Below, one piece after another: positions 15,347 through 23,337 of a stretch of DNA of 64,000 bases; positions within the stretch are counted from its first letter, which is position 1; each line of letters starts with the position of its first letter. Both the position numbers and the translations under genes were made by a program. The DNA is from Rufibacter sp. XAAS-G3-1 (GTDB lineage: Bacteria > Bacteroidota > Bacteroidia > Cytophagales > Hymenobacteraceae): contig NZ_JABFAM010000004.1 of the NCBI RefSeq assembly GCF_013623775.1, positions 186,001 to 250,000 on the forward strand. Reading direction: 5' to 3'. The notes beneath the pieces are model-generated. The model was not told the origin of the DNA. It made no database searches and saw only the letters and a list, made by a program, of their open reading frames with translations.

Positions 15347-17293
15347 ATGTTCCGTTGTCTGTTTCTGTTTGCGTGGGTTCTGGTCAGCACGGAGTTTCTG
15401 GCTCCGCCGGAAAGCTATGCCCAACTGCAAGACACAGTACAGTTGGCCCCCGTTACTGTATCGGGTCATCGCTACACCAAGTATGCCGCTGGAGCCCGAG
15501 TGCAGACGGTAGACTCCCTGCTCCTGCAACGCAGGCCCGGCATCACGCTAGCCGATGTGCTGCAGCAACGCAGCCCGCTGTACCTCAAAAGCTATGGCAA
15601 TGGCATGACCGCCACCGTGGCGTTCAGGGGTACTTCCTCCAGCCATACCGCCGTGCTTTGGAACGGGTTCAACATTGCGCTTCCTACCCTGGGTTTGTCA
15701 GACTTCGCGTTACTTCCCCCACCTATCAATACGCAGGTGAGCCTTCAGCACGGCCCCAGCGGTGCGTTGCACGGCAGCGGGGCGGTGGGAGGAGCTGTTC
15801 TGCTGGAAAACCCGGTTTCCTTTGCCCCTCAGCAACAGGTACAGGGGCAGCAGGAAATAGGCAGTTTCGGGCAACGCCGCACCGCCGCCGCGGGTTCTTT
15901 CTCCAACGGCCGTCTTGCCCTCACCTCCTCTTTCACCCGAACCTCAGCCGACAATGATTTCCGGTTTGAGAACACCACCGCCTTCGGGTCGCCGCGGGAA
16001 ACGCAGCAGAATGCCGCCTTTGACCAGACCAGCCTGGCGCAGGAAGTACATTATCAGCTAAGTCCGGCGCAGCGGCTCTCGGTGCGGGGCTGGTACGTGA
16101 AAACGCATCGGCAGATACAACCTTCCATGGGCAGCGCCAACACCCACGCCCAGCAGGACGATGAAAACCTGCGCCTCATGGGCGAATGGCAAGGCCAGTT
16201 GGCCGGAGGTACCACCACCGTGAGAGCCGCCTACTTCAAAGACCGCCTGGATTACCAGGATGACGGTTCGCTTTCCCTTTCTACCGTTAATACCTACCAA
16301 ACCCAGGTAGAACACGAGCGCACGTTGCTGCCGAATCTTCTGCTACAGGTTGGGGCTGAGGGTCAGTTATTCAAAGCCAATGTGGGCGGTTACGGCGGAA
16401 AAGTAGACGAACAGCGGTTCTCCACGTACGGCTGGCTGCGCTATGACCCGCTACCGAAACTTCAGCTAAGCCTGAACGTGCGGCAAGCCTGGGTACAGGG
16501 CTTTAATCCGCCGCTTACGCCTACGCTGGGCGCGAACGTCAGAATACTGGAACAGAACGGGAACACACTTACCGCGAAGGCGAATGTATCGCGCAGCTAC
16601 CGCGTGCCTACCCTAAACGACCGTTACTGGCGTCCGGGCGGGAATCAGGCCTTAAAACCCGAAAGCAGCTGGGGCTACGAAGGTGGTTTGGAGCATCAAT
16701 ATAAAAAGGGGCAATTCAGCGGCACTTCAGAACTCACGGTTTATGCCGTACAGGTAAAAGACTGGATTCAGTGGCAACCTTCTTCAACAGGAAATTACTC
16801 TGAACCCGTCAACCTACAACACGTGCGCGGCCACGGGGCCGAGATGGACAGCCGGTGGCAGATTGCTTTAGAGAGAGACTGGTCTTTCGCCGGAGGCTTG
16901 GCGTACGCTTATACCATCTCGCAGCAGAAATTACCAGATGCCCGAGCGCAGCTACAGGAACGGCAGTTGTTCTACGTACCCAAACACAAAGCCGCTCTTT
17001 GGGCCGAAGCCCGTTACCGTACCTGGTGGCTCACGGGAGATGCCACCTTCACCGGCCGCCGGTTCACCGATAATGACAACAACAACTGGCTGCCTGGCTA
17101 CGCGCTCGTGAATGCCAGTCTGGGCAAAACCTTCCGGTGGAACTCCTTCGAGACCCAGATTCTGGCGCAGGTGCAGAACCTTTCCAATACCGTGTACCAA
17201 ACCATGGCCTACCGCGCCATGCCGCCGCGCAACTTCCGCCTGGCGGTTTCTTTGACGTGGGCTAAACCTCAAAACACTTCCGCTCACCCTTAA
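15347..17293 (+). CDS. btuB: TonB-dependent receptor, BtuB-like (B12 uptake)
   Basis: 648-residue outer membrane receptor that should import cobalamins with TonB energy. I start at ATG 15347 (MFRCLFLFAW), which gives a signal peptide ending near ESYAQ; the earlier frame start at 15272 lies in riboswitch leader sequence. The plug domain is visible: PVTVSGHR as a TonB-box-like start, LADVLQQRSPLYLKSYG, TVAFRGTSSSHTAVLWNGF and GPSGALHGSGAVGGAV. The beta-barrel follows, ending in RNFRLAVSLTW. The riboswitch and the following BtuG-like genes give the B12 assignment. Confidence 0.92.
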   Translation: MFRCLFLFAWVLVSTEFLAPPESYAQLQDTVQLAPVTVSGHRYTKYAAGARVQTVDSLLLQRRPGITLADVLQQRSPLYLKSYGNGMTATVAFRGTSSSHTAVLWNGFNIALPTLGLSDFALLPPPINTQVSLQHGPSGALHGSGAVGGAVLLENPVSFAPQQQVQGQQEIGSFGQRRTAAAGSFSNGRLALTSSFTRTSADNDFRFENTTAFGSPRETQQNAAFDQTSLAQEVHYQLSPAQRLSVRGWYVKTHRQIQPSMGSANTHAQQDDENLRLMGEWQGQLAGGTTTVRAAYFKDRLDYQDDGSLSLSTVNTYQTQVEHERTLLPNLLLQVGAEGQLFKANVGGYGGKVDEQRFSTYGWLRYDPLPKLQLSLNVRQAWVQGFNPPLTPTLGANVRILEQNGNTLTAKANVSRSYRVPTLNDRYWRPGGNQALKPESSWGYEGGLEHQYKKGQFSGTSELTVYAVQVKDWIQWQPSSTGNYSEPVNLQHVRGHGAEMDSRWQIALERDWSFAGGLAYAYTISQQKLPDARAQLQERQLFYVPKHKAALWAEARYRTWWLTGDATFTGRRFTDNDNNNWLPGYALVNASLGKTFRWNSFETQILAQVQNLSNTVYQTMAYRAMPPRNFRLAVSLTWAKPQNTSAHP

Positions 17294-17320
17294 TTAATTC
17301 ACTACACTTTTACCATTACT

Positions 17321-18376
17321 ATGAAAGTATCCCCATTTAAAAAGTACCTCCTGTATGTGCTGTTAGGCAGCAGTACCATTTTTGCCACCTCCTGTGACAG
17401 CGACAATGACGAAAATACGCCCAAAGGAGCTTACGAGCACGGTGTGTTTATTACTAACGAAGGCACCTTCACCTCACCCGACGCAGAAATCAGCTTTCTC
17501 TCTAGAGATACCAAAACCCTTACCCCAGATGTGTTTCAGCAGGTGAATAACCGTCCGCTCGGCAACGCCGCCCAGTCTACCACCTTTATTGGAGACCGAG
17601 CCTACATTGCCGTCAATGCCAGCGAGAAGATTGAAGTGGTCAATGCCAGTACTTTTGCCTCTGTGGGGGTCATCAACGGCTTGAAGATTCCCAGATACAT
17701 GGCGGCCCTCAGCAACAACAAAGCCTATGTGACCGAGTATGTGGGGTACGACTTTTTCGGGTACACCGGCACGGGTAGGGTATCTGTTTTGGATTTAACC
17801 ACCAACACCGTCACTAAAACCATCAACGTTGGCCTGCTGCCCGAAGGCTTATTGATTTACAACGGAAAACTGTACGTGGCCAACAGCAGTGAAAACACCA
17901 TTTCGGTGATCAATACCGCGACAGAGGTGGTAGAGTCTACTATTACCGTGGGCGAATCTCCGAAGCACCTGGTGCTGGATGCGAACAACAAAATCTGGGT
18001 ACTGCGGGGCGGCTACTCTTCACCCGGCGCTTTGGTGAAAATTGACCCGGCCAATAACAATGCCCTTACTTCCTATGATTTCGCGGCGGGAACCAGCGGC
18101 GCAGGCTTTTTAACCATCAACGGAGCCAAAAACACGCTGTACTATTCTTACGGCGGCAAAGTCTACGCCATGTCTACCACGGCCACCTCCGCCCCCGGCA
18201 CCGCCCTCATCAACCGCAGTCCGTATGGCCTGGGTGTTGACCCAGAAACCAACATCCTGTATCTGGGGATAGGCGGATTTACGTCTAATGGCTGGGCCGT
18301 CCGGTACCAACCTTCAGGCACTGTCATTGACTCCTTCCAGGTAAGGATTGCGCCCAACGGCTTCACCTTCAGGTAA
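17321..18376 (+). CDS. btuG: BtuG-like surface lipoprotein (DUF5074/YncE-type beta-propeller)
   Basis: 351 residues, 27 bp after the receptor. Lipobox FATSC with Cys25, followed by an acidic stretch DSDNDE that fits a Bacteroidota surface-export signal. The remainder is beta-propeller repeats: DRAYIAVNASEKIEVVNAST, AYVTEY, LYVANSSENTISVINT, and IWVLRGG. BtuG of Bacteroides is such a propeller; it binds B12 with very high affinity and caps BtuB. The linkage to a riboswitch-controlled BtuB supports that role; direct B12 binding is inferred. Confidence 0.85.
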   Translation: MKVSPFKKYLLYVLLGSSTIFATSCDSDNDENTPKGAYEHGVFITNEGTFTSPDAEISFLSRDTKTLTPDVFQQVNNRPLGNAAQSTTFIGDRAYIAVNASEKIEVVNASTFASVGVINGLKIPRYMAALSNNKAYVTEYVGYDFFGYTGTGRVSVLDLTTNTVTKTINVGLLPEGLLIYNGKLYVANSSENTISVINTATEVVESTITVGESPKHLVLDANNKIWVLRGGYSSPGALVKIDPANNNALTSYDFAAGTSGAGFLTINGAKNTLYYSYGGKVYAMSTTATSAPGTALINRSPYGLGVDPETNILYLGIGGFTSNGWAVRYQPSGTVIDSFQVRIAPNGFTFR

Positions 18377-18378
18377 TC

Positions 18379-18416
18379 CGTTTTAGACCCGTTTTTATAA
18401 AAATTAGCTTAAAACG
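18379..18416. repeat. P38 palindromic repeat, degenerate
   Basis: 38-bp copy 2 bp after the first btuG stop, with a weak centre (TTTTTATAAAAATT). It runs directly into the terminator hairpin. Confidence 0.7.
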
Positions 18417-18456
18417 CAACGAAGCCGGTCTTTTTGGGGCTGGCTTCGTTGCGTTT
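18412..18456 (+). terminator. Hairpin terminator between the two BtuG-like genes
   Basis: 15-bp arms AAACGCAACGAAGCC and complement around a T/G-rich loop. Its position suggests that the second BtuG-like gene is at least partly transcribed separately. Confidence 0.75.
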
Positions 18457-18550
18457 AACAGCATTATTATCGGTTCCCCCATGAACAAGGCATTTTTCTT
18501 CACACCCGTGCCGTTCCATGCAATTCCTGCTAATTTTCTACCTTAGCAGG

Positions 18551-19609
18551 ATGAAACGTCTTTCCCTCACCAAAAAAGTATTGGGTGGCCTGCTAGGTGC
18601 CGCTGCTTTCTTCCCCATTTCTTGCAAAGAGGAAGAAAAAGTAGTGCTACCGGTGTATGAGGCGGGGGTATTGATCTCTAACGGGAGCGCCACCAATACG
18701 CCGGGCGGAAGCGTCAGCTATTATGACCGAGCCACTGGCACCGTAGAGCCAGACCTTTTCAATAAAGTAAACGGCCGGTCTTTGGAGGGCAATGTCATGA
18801 CCATGGCCTCGGCGTTTGAGAAAACCTACCTCATCACCAGTAACCAAAAGATTGAAGTCCTGCACACCCGCACCTTTACCTCGGCGGGGGTTATCCAGGG
18901 CCTGACTGCGCCGCAAAGGTTTGTTGCGTTCAGCAACAGGCTCGGCTTTGTCTCAGAGGCGGGGGCGGCGTCAGCTACGTCGGGCAGGGTGATGGAGGTA
19001 AACCTGAGCACCTATCAGATAACCGACACCATTACTACGGGCAAGAACCCCGGGGCCATGGCGCTGGTAGGAACCCGCCTTTACGTGGCCAATGGCCACA
19101 ACAAGATCAGCGTCATCAATACCACCAACGACAGAACTGACACCACCCTCACCGTAGGAGACAACCCTAACAGTATGGTGGTAGACGCCTCCGGATTCCT
19201 TTGGGTTTTATGCGCCGGAAAAGTTGATGCCACCAATCCGGGGAACAACACCAGAGGCCGTTTGATAAGGATAACCACCACCAACCTCAGGGCCGCACCC
19301 AGAGTGTTTGAGTTTCCGGGTGCCGCTTTCCAACCCAGAAACCTGGCCTTAAGCATTACCAGGAACCGGCTTTATTTTGTGTATGACGGGGTGTACGTGA
19401 TGGAGACCGCCGCCACGGCCCTGCCAAAAGAACCCCTCATTCCCCGCAGGTTCCAGGCGTTAGGCCAAGACCCCACCGATGGGCTTCTGTACACTTCGCG
19501 GACAGATTCAGACGGAATCTCTGGTTGGGTTATCCGTTACCGCCCCACGGGGGCCGCAGTAGATTCCTTTCAGGTGCAGGGTATTCCAACCGGCTTCGGT
19601 TTCCGGTAG
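18551..19609 (+). CDS. Second BtuG-like surface lipoprotein (tandem paralogue)
   Basis: 352 residues from ATG 18551 (MKRLSLTKK); an upstream in-frame ATG at 18518 would place extra residues before a complete lipoprotein signal. The lipobox PISC has Cys25, as in the upstream paralogue, followed by KEEEK. Propeller blades match the first protein in order: QKIEVLHTRTFTSAGVI against EKIEVVNASTFASVGVI; RLYVANGHNKISVINTTND; and the shared ending GWVIRYRPTGAAVDSFQVQ. A tandem duplication is the simplest reading. It may bind another corrinoid, or another ligand of the same receptor. Confidence 0.82.
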   Translation: MKRLSLTKKVLGGLLGAAAFFPISCKEEEKVVLPVYEAGVLISNGSATNTPGGSVSYYDRATGTVEPDLFNKVNGRSLEGNVMTMASAFEKTYLITSNQKIEVLHTRTFTSAGVIQGLTAPQRFVAFSNRLGFVSEAGAASATSGRVMEVNLSTYQITDTITTGKNPGAMALVGTRLYVANGHNKISVINTTNDRTDTTLTVGDNPNSMVVDASGFLWVLCAGKVDATNPGNNTRGRLIRITTTNLRAAPRVFEFPGAAFQPRNLALSITRNRLYFVYDGVYVMETAATALPKEPLIPRRFQALGQDPTDGLLYTSRTDSDGISGWVIRYRPTGAAVDSFQVQGIPTGFGFR

Positions 19610-19612
19610 ACC

Positions 19613-19650
19613 TTTTTTAGCCTGTTTTCCTGAAAGAAGGCCTAAAACAG
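19613..19650. repeat. P38 palindromic repeat
   Basis: 38-bp copy 3 bp after the stop of the second BtuG-like gene (centre TTTTCCTGAAAG), overlapping the left arm of the next hairpin. Confidence 0.75.
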
Positions 19651-19688
19651 AAAAGCCTGCCTTATTTTGAGGCAGGCTTTCCTGTTTT
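19644..19688 (+). terminator. Hairpin terminator after the B12 locus
   Basis: Arms AAAACAG-AAAAGCCTGCCT and complement with one bulge, then a T-rich tail. Confidence 0.75.
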
Positions 19689-19865
19689 ATTCTTTTCCTG
19701 AGTTAGAGCTTTTTTGAATTTGAGGTTTGCCGGCTCAACTAACCAGAGAAAGGTTCTGCGGAAGCGTTTTTTGAGCAGCGCAGCAACCCTACGGGGCGAC
19801 GCAACCGTGAACGCAGGTTCTTTTTAGGATTGTTTGCAGCGCAAAACTCAAATGTAAACAAGCTC

Positions 19866-20195
19866 TCAATGATTGTCTCTGTTCTGCGTTCTTTCGGCCG
19901 CGCCGCCAACTCCTTGGTTGCTAGCCCCATTACGCGCTCTCATTTTGTCTTCCTGCTGGTCATAGATGGCCTGGTTAGCAGAATCCTGGGAAGTATTGCC
20001 TACGGGATCCTGTGTATTGTCTGACACTCCTCCAGGATTGTTCTCAGTGGGGCTTTTGTCTTTGAAGTCACTTTCCTCTACGTTCACTTCACCCTCGCTG
20101 GTGCCAGTGCTGCAGGCGGCGGTACCTACTAGTAATGCGCCTCCCAGAAACAAAGAACAGGAAACACGTTTTATGGGAATGAATAGCTTTCTCAT
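19866..20195 (-). CDS. Small hydrophilic lipoprotein of unknown function
   Basis: 109 residues. Basic N-terminus, hydrophobic segment LFLGGALLVGTAAC with lipobox Cys at about 28, then an acidic, Asn/Gln/Ser-rich, disordered tail (EGEVNVEESDFKDK, DNTQDP, RTQNRDNH). No domain is recognised. It lies divergent from, and about 240 bp before, a strongly hydrophilic soluble protein gene at 20434, and the two have a similar composition; a shared stress role is possible. Confidence 0.65.
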   Translation of the reverse strand: MRKLFIPIKRVSCSLFLGGALLVGTAACSTGTSEGEVNVEESDFKDKSPTENNPGGVSDNTQDPVGNTSQDSANQAIYDQQEDKMRARNGASNQGVGGAAERTQNRDNH

Positions 20196-20433
20196 AGATA
20201 TGGGTCAGTAGTTTAGCAATTAGGCGGGCCAGCCCGAATACCTGGGGCCTGCTCTAAGGATAGTACGCGCTTCATCGGCTTTGAGTTAACCCGGCCGTTC
20301 CTTTCCGCCACATTTTGCTTTCCCGTTCGCTTGGGCTAACCTTAATGAACCCTCTCTCCGTACAACAGAAAACTGGGGGCAACCCAACAGAATCATTTGT
20401 ATAAGTTTCACTTCAATTAAAGGAGAAGAAATC

Positions 20434-20979
20434 ATGACCAAAGGAAAAGGCGAGAATAGCCCAAAGCAGCATAGACCAGACCAAGACAGAAGCTACCGCG
20501 ACATCAACAGCCAGGACGACCAGCTCAACAACAGCAACCGGCACAACAACAACCCGCCCTACGAGGGCTCCCCCGAAACGCGCTCCAACCCCCAAGGCGA
20601 TAGCAGCGGAAACCAGAAATCCAGCAACAATGACCAAGGCGGCCTGGATACCGGGGCCGGCGTGAGCGGACAGCCCAACAACGAGCACAACCACAACCCA
20701 GACCAGGGCAACAACCCGCCAAACTTCCAGGACGGCCCCGTGGCTGGCGGCGCCGATAACACCCGGGGCGAGAACGTACCCTCCCGGGAAGGACACGGCG
20801 GCGGCGCTAAAAAAGGCAAGTTCGACCCTGAGCAACACTCCCCGCAGGGCTCCAACGCCAACCCCTCAGACACCCGCGGCGCAGATTCCTCAGACAAGGA
20901 GTTCCGGAACAACCAGCCCAACGCCAGCACCCTCAAAGGCCACAAAGACAAAGAAGGCCTGGGCAACGAGAAAGAATAG
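20434..20979 (+). CDS. Hydrophilin-like intrinsically disordered protein
   Basis: 181 residues with almost no hydrophobic residues. It is dominated by Asn, Gly, Asp, Gln, Ser, Pro and Lys, with short repeats such as NNNPP, GQPNNEHNHNP and NPQGDSSGN. There is no signal peptide, Cys or Trp. A strong Shine-Dalgarno (AAAGGAGAAG), unusual for this phylum, precedes the ATG. The composition matches hydrophilins and plant LEA-like stress proteins, which protect cells in drying or osmotic stress; the role here is inferred from composition only. It ends in a hairpin terminator. Confidence 0.75.
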   Translation: MTKGKGENSPKQHRPDQDRSYRDINSQDDQLNNSNRHNNNPPYEGSPETRSNPQGDSSGNQKSSNNDQGGLDTGAGVSGQPNNEHNHNPDQGNNPPNFQDGPVAGGADNTRGENVPSREGHGGGAKKGKFDPEQHSPQGSNANPSDTRGADSSDKEFRNNQPNASTLKGHKDKEGLGNEKE

Positions 20980-21007
20980 GCTCTTTTTTTGGCAGAAAGG
21001 CGGCAGG

Positions 21008-21045
21008 CGTTTTGGGCCTGTTTTCCGCAAAAGACCCGGAAAACG
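21008..21045. repeat. P38 palindromic repeat
   Basis: 38-bp copy 28 bp after the hydrophilin-like gene (centre TTTTCCGCAAAA). Its right half is also the left arm of the terminator at 21019-21065. Confidence 0.8.
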
Positions 21046-21065
21046 ACCGGGTCTTTTGTTTTTTC
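21019..21065 (+). terminator. Terminator of the hydrophilin-like gene
   Basis: 11-bp arms AAAAGACCCGG and complement, then GTTTTTTC. The hairpin shares sequence with P38, as though a terminator had grown from one. Confidence 0.75.
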
Positions 21066-21150
21066 TATGGGCGGGGTACGTTGGGCCGGAAACCAGCTTT
21101 GCCGTATCTTCGCGGTACCGTCTGTTCTGGCAGACTTTAACAATTCACGT

Positions 21151-21780
21151 ATGGAAGCACAACCCAATGACAATGTGATCACCCCCAGTGTAGTAGCGCA
21201 AAGCCTTTCTTTTGAGGGCTATATGGCTTTGGTTCGCGAGGCCGTAGCCCAAGGAAAAACCACCGGGGTAGACCAGTCCAATGCGCTGGCGAAGTACACC
21301 AAAGACAACCTGGTCATTATGGAGCGCACCTACCAAACCCCGCTCCTTCCGGAGTTGGTGGAAATGGTGCAAGCCTTAGAACAACCACAACTGTGGCTGG
21401 TGCTCACCGAAGGCTGGTGCGGCGATGCCGCCGTGCACTTGCCCGTGCTGGCGGCCTTGGCAGAGCAGTCGCCCGAGGTGGAGTTAAGGACAATTCTGCG
21501 CACCGAGCAGCCCACCGTCATGGACGCGTACCTCACCAACGGCGGCAAAAGCATTCCCAAACTGATTGCCCTCAACGCCCATACCCTGCAACCACTGGGT
21601 TCCTGGGGGCCCCGGCCACAGGTGCTGCAGGAGTATGTGCTCAACCTGAAAAAGCAGGAACTTCCCATGCCCGAGTTCATCAAGAAAGCCCTAGAATACT
21701 CAGCGGCCGACAACGGGCAGGCCCTGCAGGCCGAGCTCCTGCAACTGATTCCCCAATGGGTTAGAGTTTCGCCAGCGTAA
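21151..21780 (+). CDS. Thioredoxin-family protein with a single-Cys WCGDA site
   Basis: 209 residues from ATG 21151 (MEAQPND). The thioredoxin-like fold is suggested by QLWLVLTEGWCGDAAVHLPVLAAL, followed by a strand (VELRTILRTE) and a cis-Pro-like GKSIPKLIALN. The active site is WCGDA, with one Cys rather than CxxC, as in a Bacteroidota thioredoxin subfamily. It may act as a reductase through a mixed disulfide, or in another redox-related role. No signal peptide, so cytoplasmic. The start is 1 bp short of abutting the next membrane-protein gene's ATG (21782), so the two are co-translated. Confidence 0.8.
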   Translation: MEAQPNDNVITPSVVAQSLSFEGYMALVREAVAQGKTTGVDQSNALAKYTKDNLVIMERTYQTPLLPELVEMVQALEQPQLWLVLTEGWCGDAAVHLPVLAALAEQSPEVELRTILRTEQPTVMDAYLTNGGKSIPKLIALNAHTLQPLGSWGPRPQVLQEYVLNLKKQELPMPEFIKKALEYSAADNGQALQAELLQLIPQWVRVSPA

Positions 21781-21781
21781 C

Positions 21782-22096
21782 ATGGCCAAAGCAGTCAAAA
21801 GACATCCGTTCCAGCGGGACTGGCGCCGCGACCTGCTCATTGCCGCCCTCATCAGCATGCTGCTGGCCATGGCGCTGCTGCTCTACACGTTTGGGTTACC
21901 CCGTGATTTTATTTTCCGGCTGTTTAATGCCTTTTTTGGTATTTTTATTCTGATTACCGGAACCGCGTTTGTGATTGTGCCCTCCGTGAACTGGGTTTTC
22001 ATGCGGTTTTCTGGAAAACGACCCAAAAACGCCAAAGCAGTCCCCAAAGTAGCCGCCCCCAAACGCAACCTGCCAAAAAAGAGTCCTGAGTTCTGA
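21782..22096 (+). CDS. Small two-TM membrane protein with a repeat-derived tail
   Basis: 104 residues. A basic cytoplasmic start (AKAVKRHPFQRDWRRD) leads to two membrane helices (LLIAALISMLLAMALLLYTF and AFFGIFILITGTAFVIVP), then a basic Lys/Pro-rich tail. It starts 1 base after the stop of the thioredoxin-like gene. The tail from about residue 71 is encoded by a P38 copy (21994-22031), and the last residues by a GAGTCCTGAGTTCTGAG repeat. The original C-terminus may therefore have been extended or replaced by repeat DNA. Function unknown. Confidence 0.7.
   Translation: MAKAVKRHPFQRDWRRDLLIAALISMLLAMALLLYTFGLPRDFIFRLFNAFFGIFILITGTAFVIVPSVNWVFMRFSGKRPKNAKAVPKVAAPKRNLPKKSPEF
21994..22031. repeat. 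P38 palindromic repeat inside a coding region
   Basis: 38-bp copy (centre TTTTCTGGAAAAC) read in frame as VFMRFSGKRPKN in the tail of the small membrane protein. Confidence 0.65.
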
Positions 22097-22160
22097 GTCC
22101 TGAGTCTAGAGTCAGGATTTTCAAAACGCAGCACTCAGGACTCAAGACTCAGAACTCTTT
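22080..22160. repeat. GAGTCCTGAG/CTCAGGACTC short repeats
   Basis: A cluster of the 7-8 bp words GAGTCCTGAGTTCTGAG, followed by the inverted words ACTCAGGACTCAAGACTCAG; the two halves can pair. Similar words lie at 44958-44992 and 46239-46274. Confidence 0.6.
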
Positions 22161-22164
22161 CAAT

Positions 22165-22734
22165 ATGGAACATCGCCTCTACATCAAGAACATGGTTTGC
22201 CCCCGTTGCATTGCCACGGTTACGGAGGTACTGAGCCAGCAGGGCTGGGCGGTGCAGGAGGTAAAGCTCGGCGAAGCCGTCATCGCCGGAGACCAGGAGG
22301 CAGACACCTCGGTTCTTTCTGAGGCCTTGCAGGCGCACGGGTTTGAGCTGCTGCAGGAGAAAGACGAGCAGCTCACCGAGTTAATCAAAACCACCCTCCT
22401 GGAATACCAGCGCCATCTGGAGGAAGAATACCAACCCATCACCACCTCGGTGTATTTGGCCGAGAAACTGGGCATGTCTTACCAGCACCTGAGCAAGGTT
22501 TTCTCGCAGCACACCGGCACCACCATTGAGAAATACCTCATCCGGCTCAAGATTGAGCGCGTGAAAGAACTCATCTCCTACGGTGAGCTAACCCTGAGCG
22601 AAATCGCCTTCAAACTGCAGTACAGCAGCGTACAGCACCTTTCCAACCAGTTCAAGAAAGTGACCGGCCTCTCCGTCACCGACTATAAAAAGAACCCCTC
22701 CATTGACCGCACCGCGCTGGACAATCTGGCCTAG
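22165..22734 (+). CDS. AraC-family regulator fused to an HMA-like metal-binding domain
   Basis: 189 residues. The first ~70 resemble a heavy-metal-associated (HMA) domain with MVCPRC, Cys12 and Cys15, in the place of the usual GMTCxxC. A linker helix (LTELIKTTLLEYQRHLEEEY) leads to an AraC DNA-binding domain with two helix-turn-helices: SVYLAEKLGMSYQHLSKVF and SEIAFKLQYSSVQHLSNQF. It probably senses Cu(I) or another soft metal and controls metal genes nearby, such as the Csp-like gene 165 bp downstream. The sensing role is inferred from the domain fusion and position. Confidence 0.85.
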   Translation: MEHRLYIKNMVCPRCIATVTEVLSQQGWAVQEVKLGEAVIAGDQEADTSVLSEALQAHGFELLQEKDEQLTELIKTTLLEYQRHLEEEYQPITTSVYLAEKLGMSYQHLSKVFSQHTGTTIEKYLIRLKIERVKELISYGELTLSEIAFKLQYSSVQHLSNQFKKVTGLSVTDYKKNPSIDRTALDNLA

Positions 22735-22899
22735 ACGGTAATTGTACACATCTCAACGCTGAATTTTATAAGAACGCTGCTTGCCTGACGGCGTATGAAT
22801 GATGGTGACCCTGATCAACCAAGGGAATCAAACCTGGCAATTGAACAGGAATACAGAGTGCGAATGTGATTATACTTTGTTCCACCTAAAACCAATTCT

Positions 22900-23229
22900 A
22901 TGCACAACTCACACATCAGACCCGTCTTAGACGCCCTGCACGAATGTATTTTGGCCTGTGAGCACTGCGCCACTTCCTGTCTGCAGGAAGAACACGTGCA
23001 CATGATGGCCCGCTGCATCCAAACAGACCGCGACTGCGCCGATATTTGCCGCCTCACCCTTACCTTGCTGGCCCGAGGTTCGCAGCACGGCAAACACCTC
23101 TTACGCGAATGCATTGAGGTCTGCGAAGCCTGCGCCACCGAGTGCGAACAGCATGACCACGACCACTGCCAGCAATGCGCCGAAGCCTGCCGCCGCTGCG
23201 CCGAGGCTTGCCAGTCACTGGCCGCGTAA
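22900..23229 (+). CDS. Four-helix bundle copper-binding protein (Csp/DUF326-like)
   Basis: 109 residues with a dense Cys pattern in four predicted helices: CILACEHCATSC, MARCIQTDRDCADICRLT, CIEVCEACATECE and CQQCAEACRRCAEAC. Csp-type copper storage proteins hold many Cu(I) ions with Cys lining the inside of such a bundle. No signal peptide, so probably cytosolic storage. It lies directly after the HMA-AraC regulator. A second homologue is at 29719-30087. Confidence 0.9.
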   Translation: MHNSHIRPVLDALHECILACEHCATSCLQEEHVHMMARCIQTDRDCADICRLTLTLLARGSQHGKHLLRECIEVCEACATECEQHDHDHCQQCAEACRRCAEACQSLAA

Positions 23230-23250
23230 TCCATTCTCCCGTAAAAAGAC

Positions 23251-23279
23251 AAAACAGCCGGGCTTGTTCCGGCTGTTTT
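23251..23279 (+). terminator. Terminator of the first Csp-like gene
   Basis: 11-bp arms AAAACAGCCGG and complement around GCTTGTT, followed by GGTTTGGG. Confidence 0.7.
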
Positions 23280-23337
23280 GGTTTGGGTTCCCCTTCCATA
23301 GGCAAGGCACGGGTGAGAACCCAAAGCAGGGCTGGTC

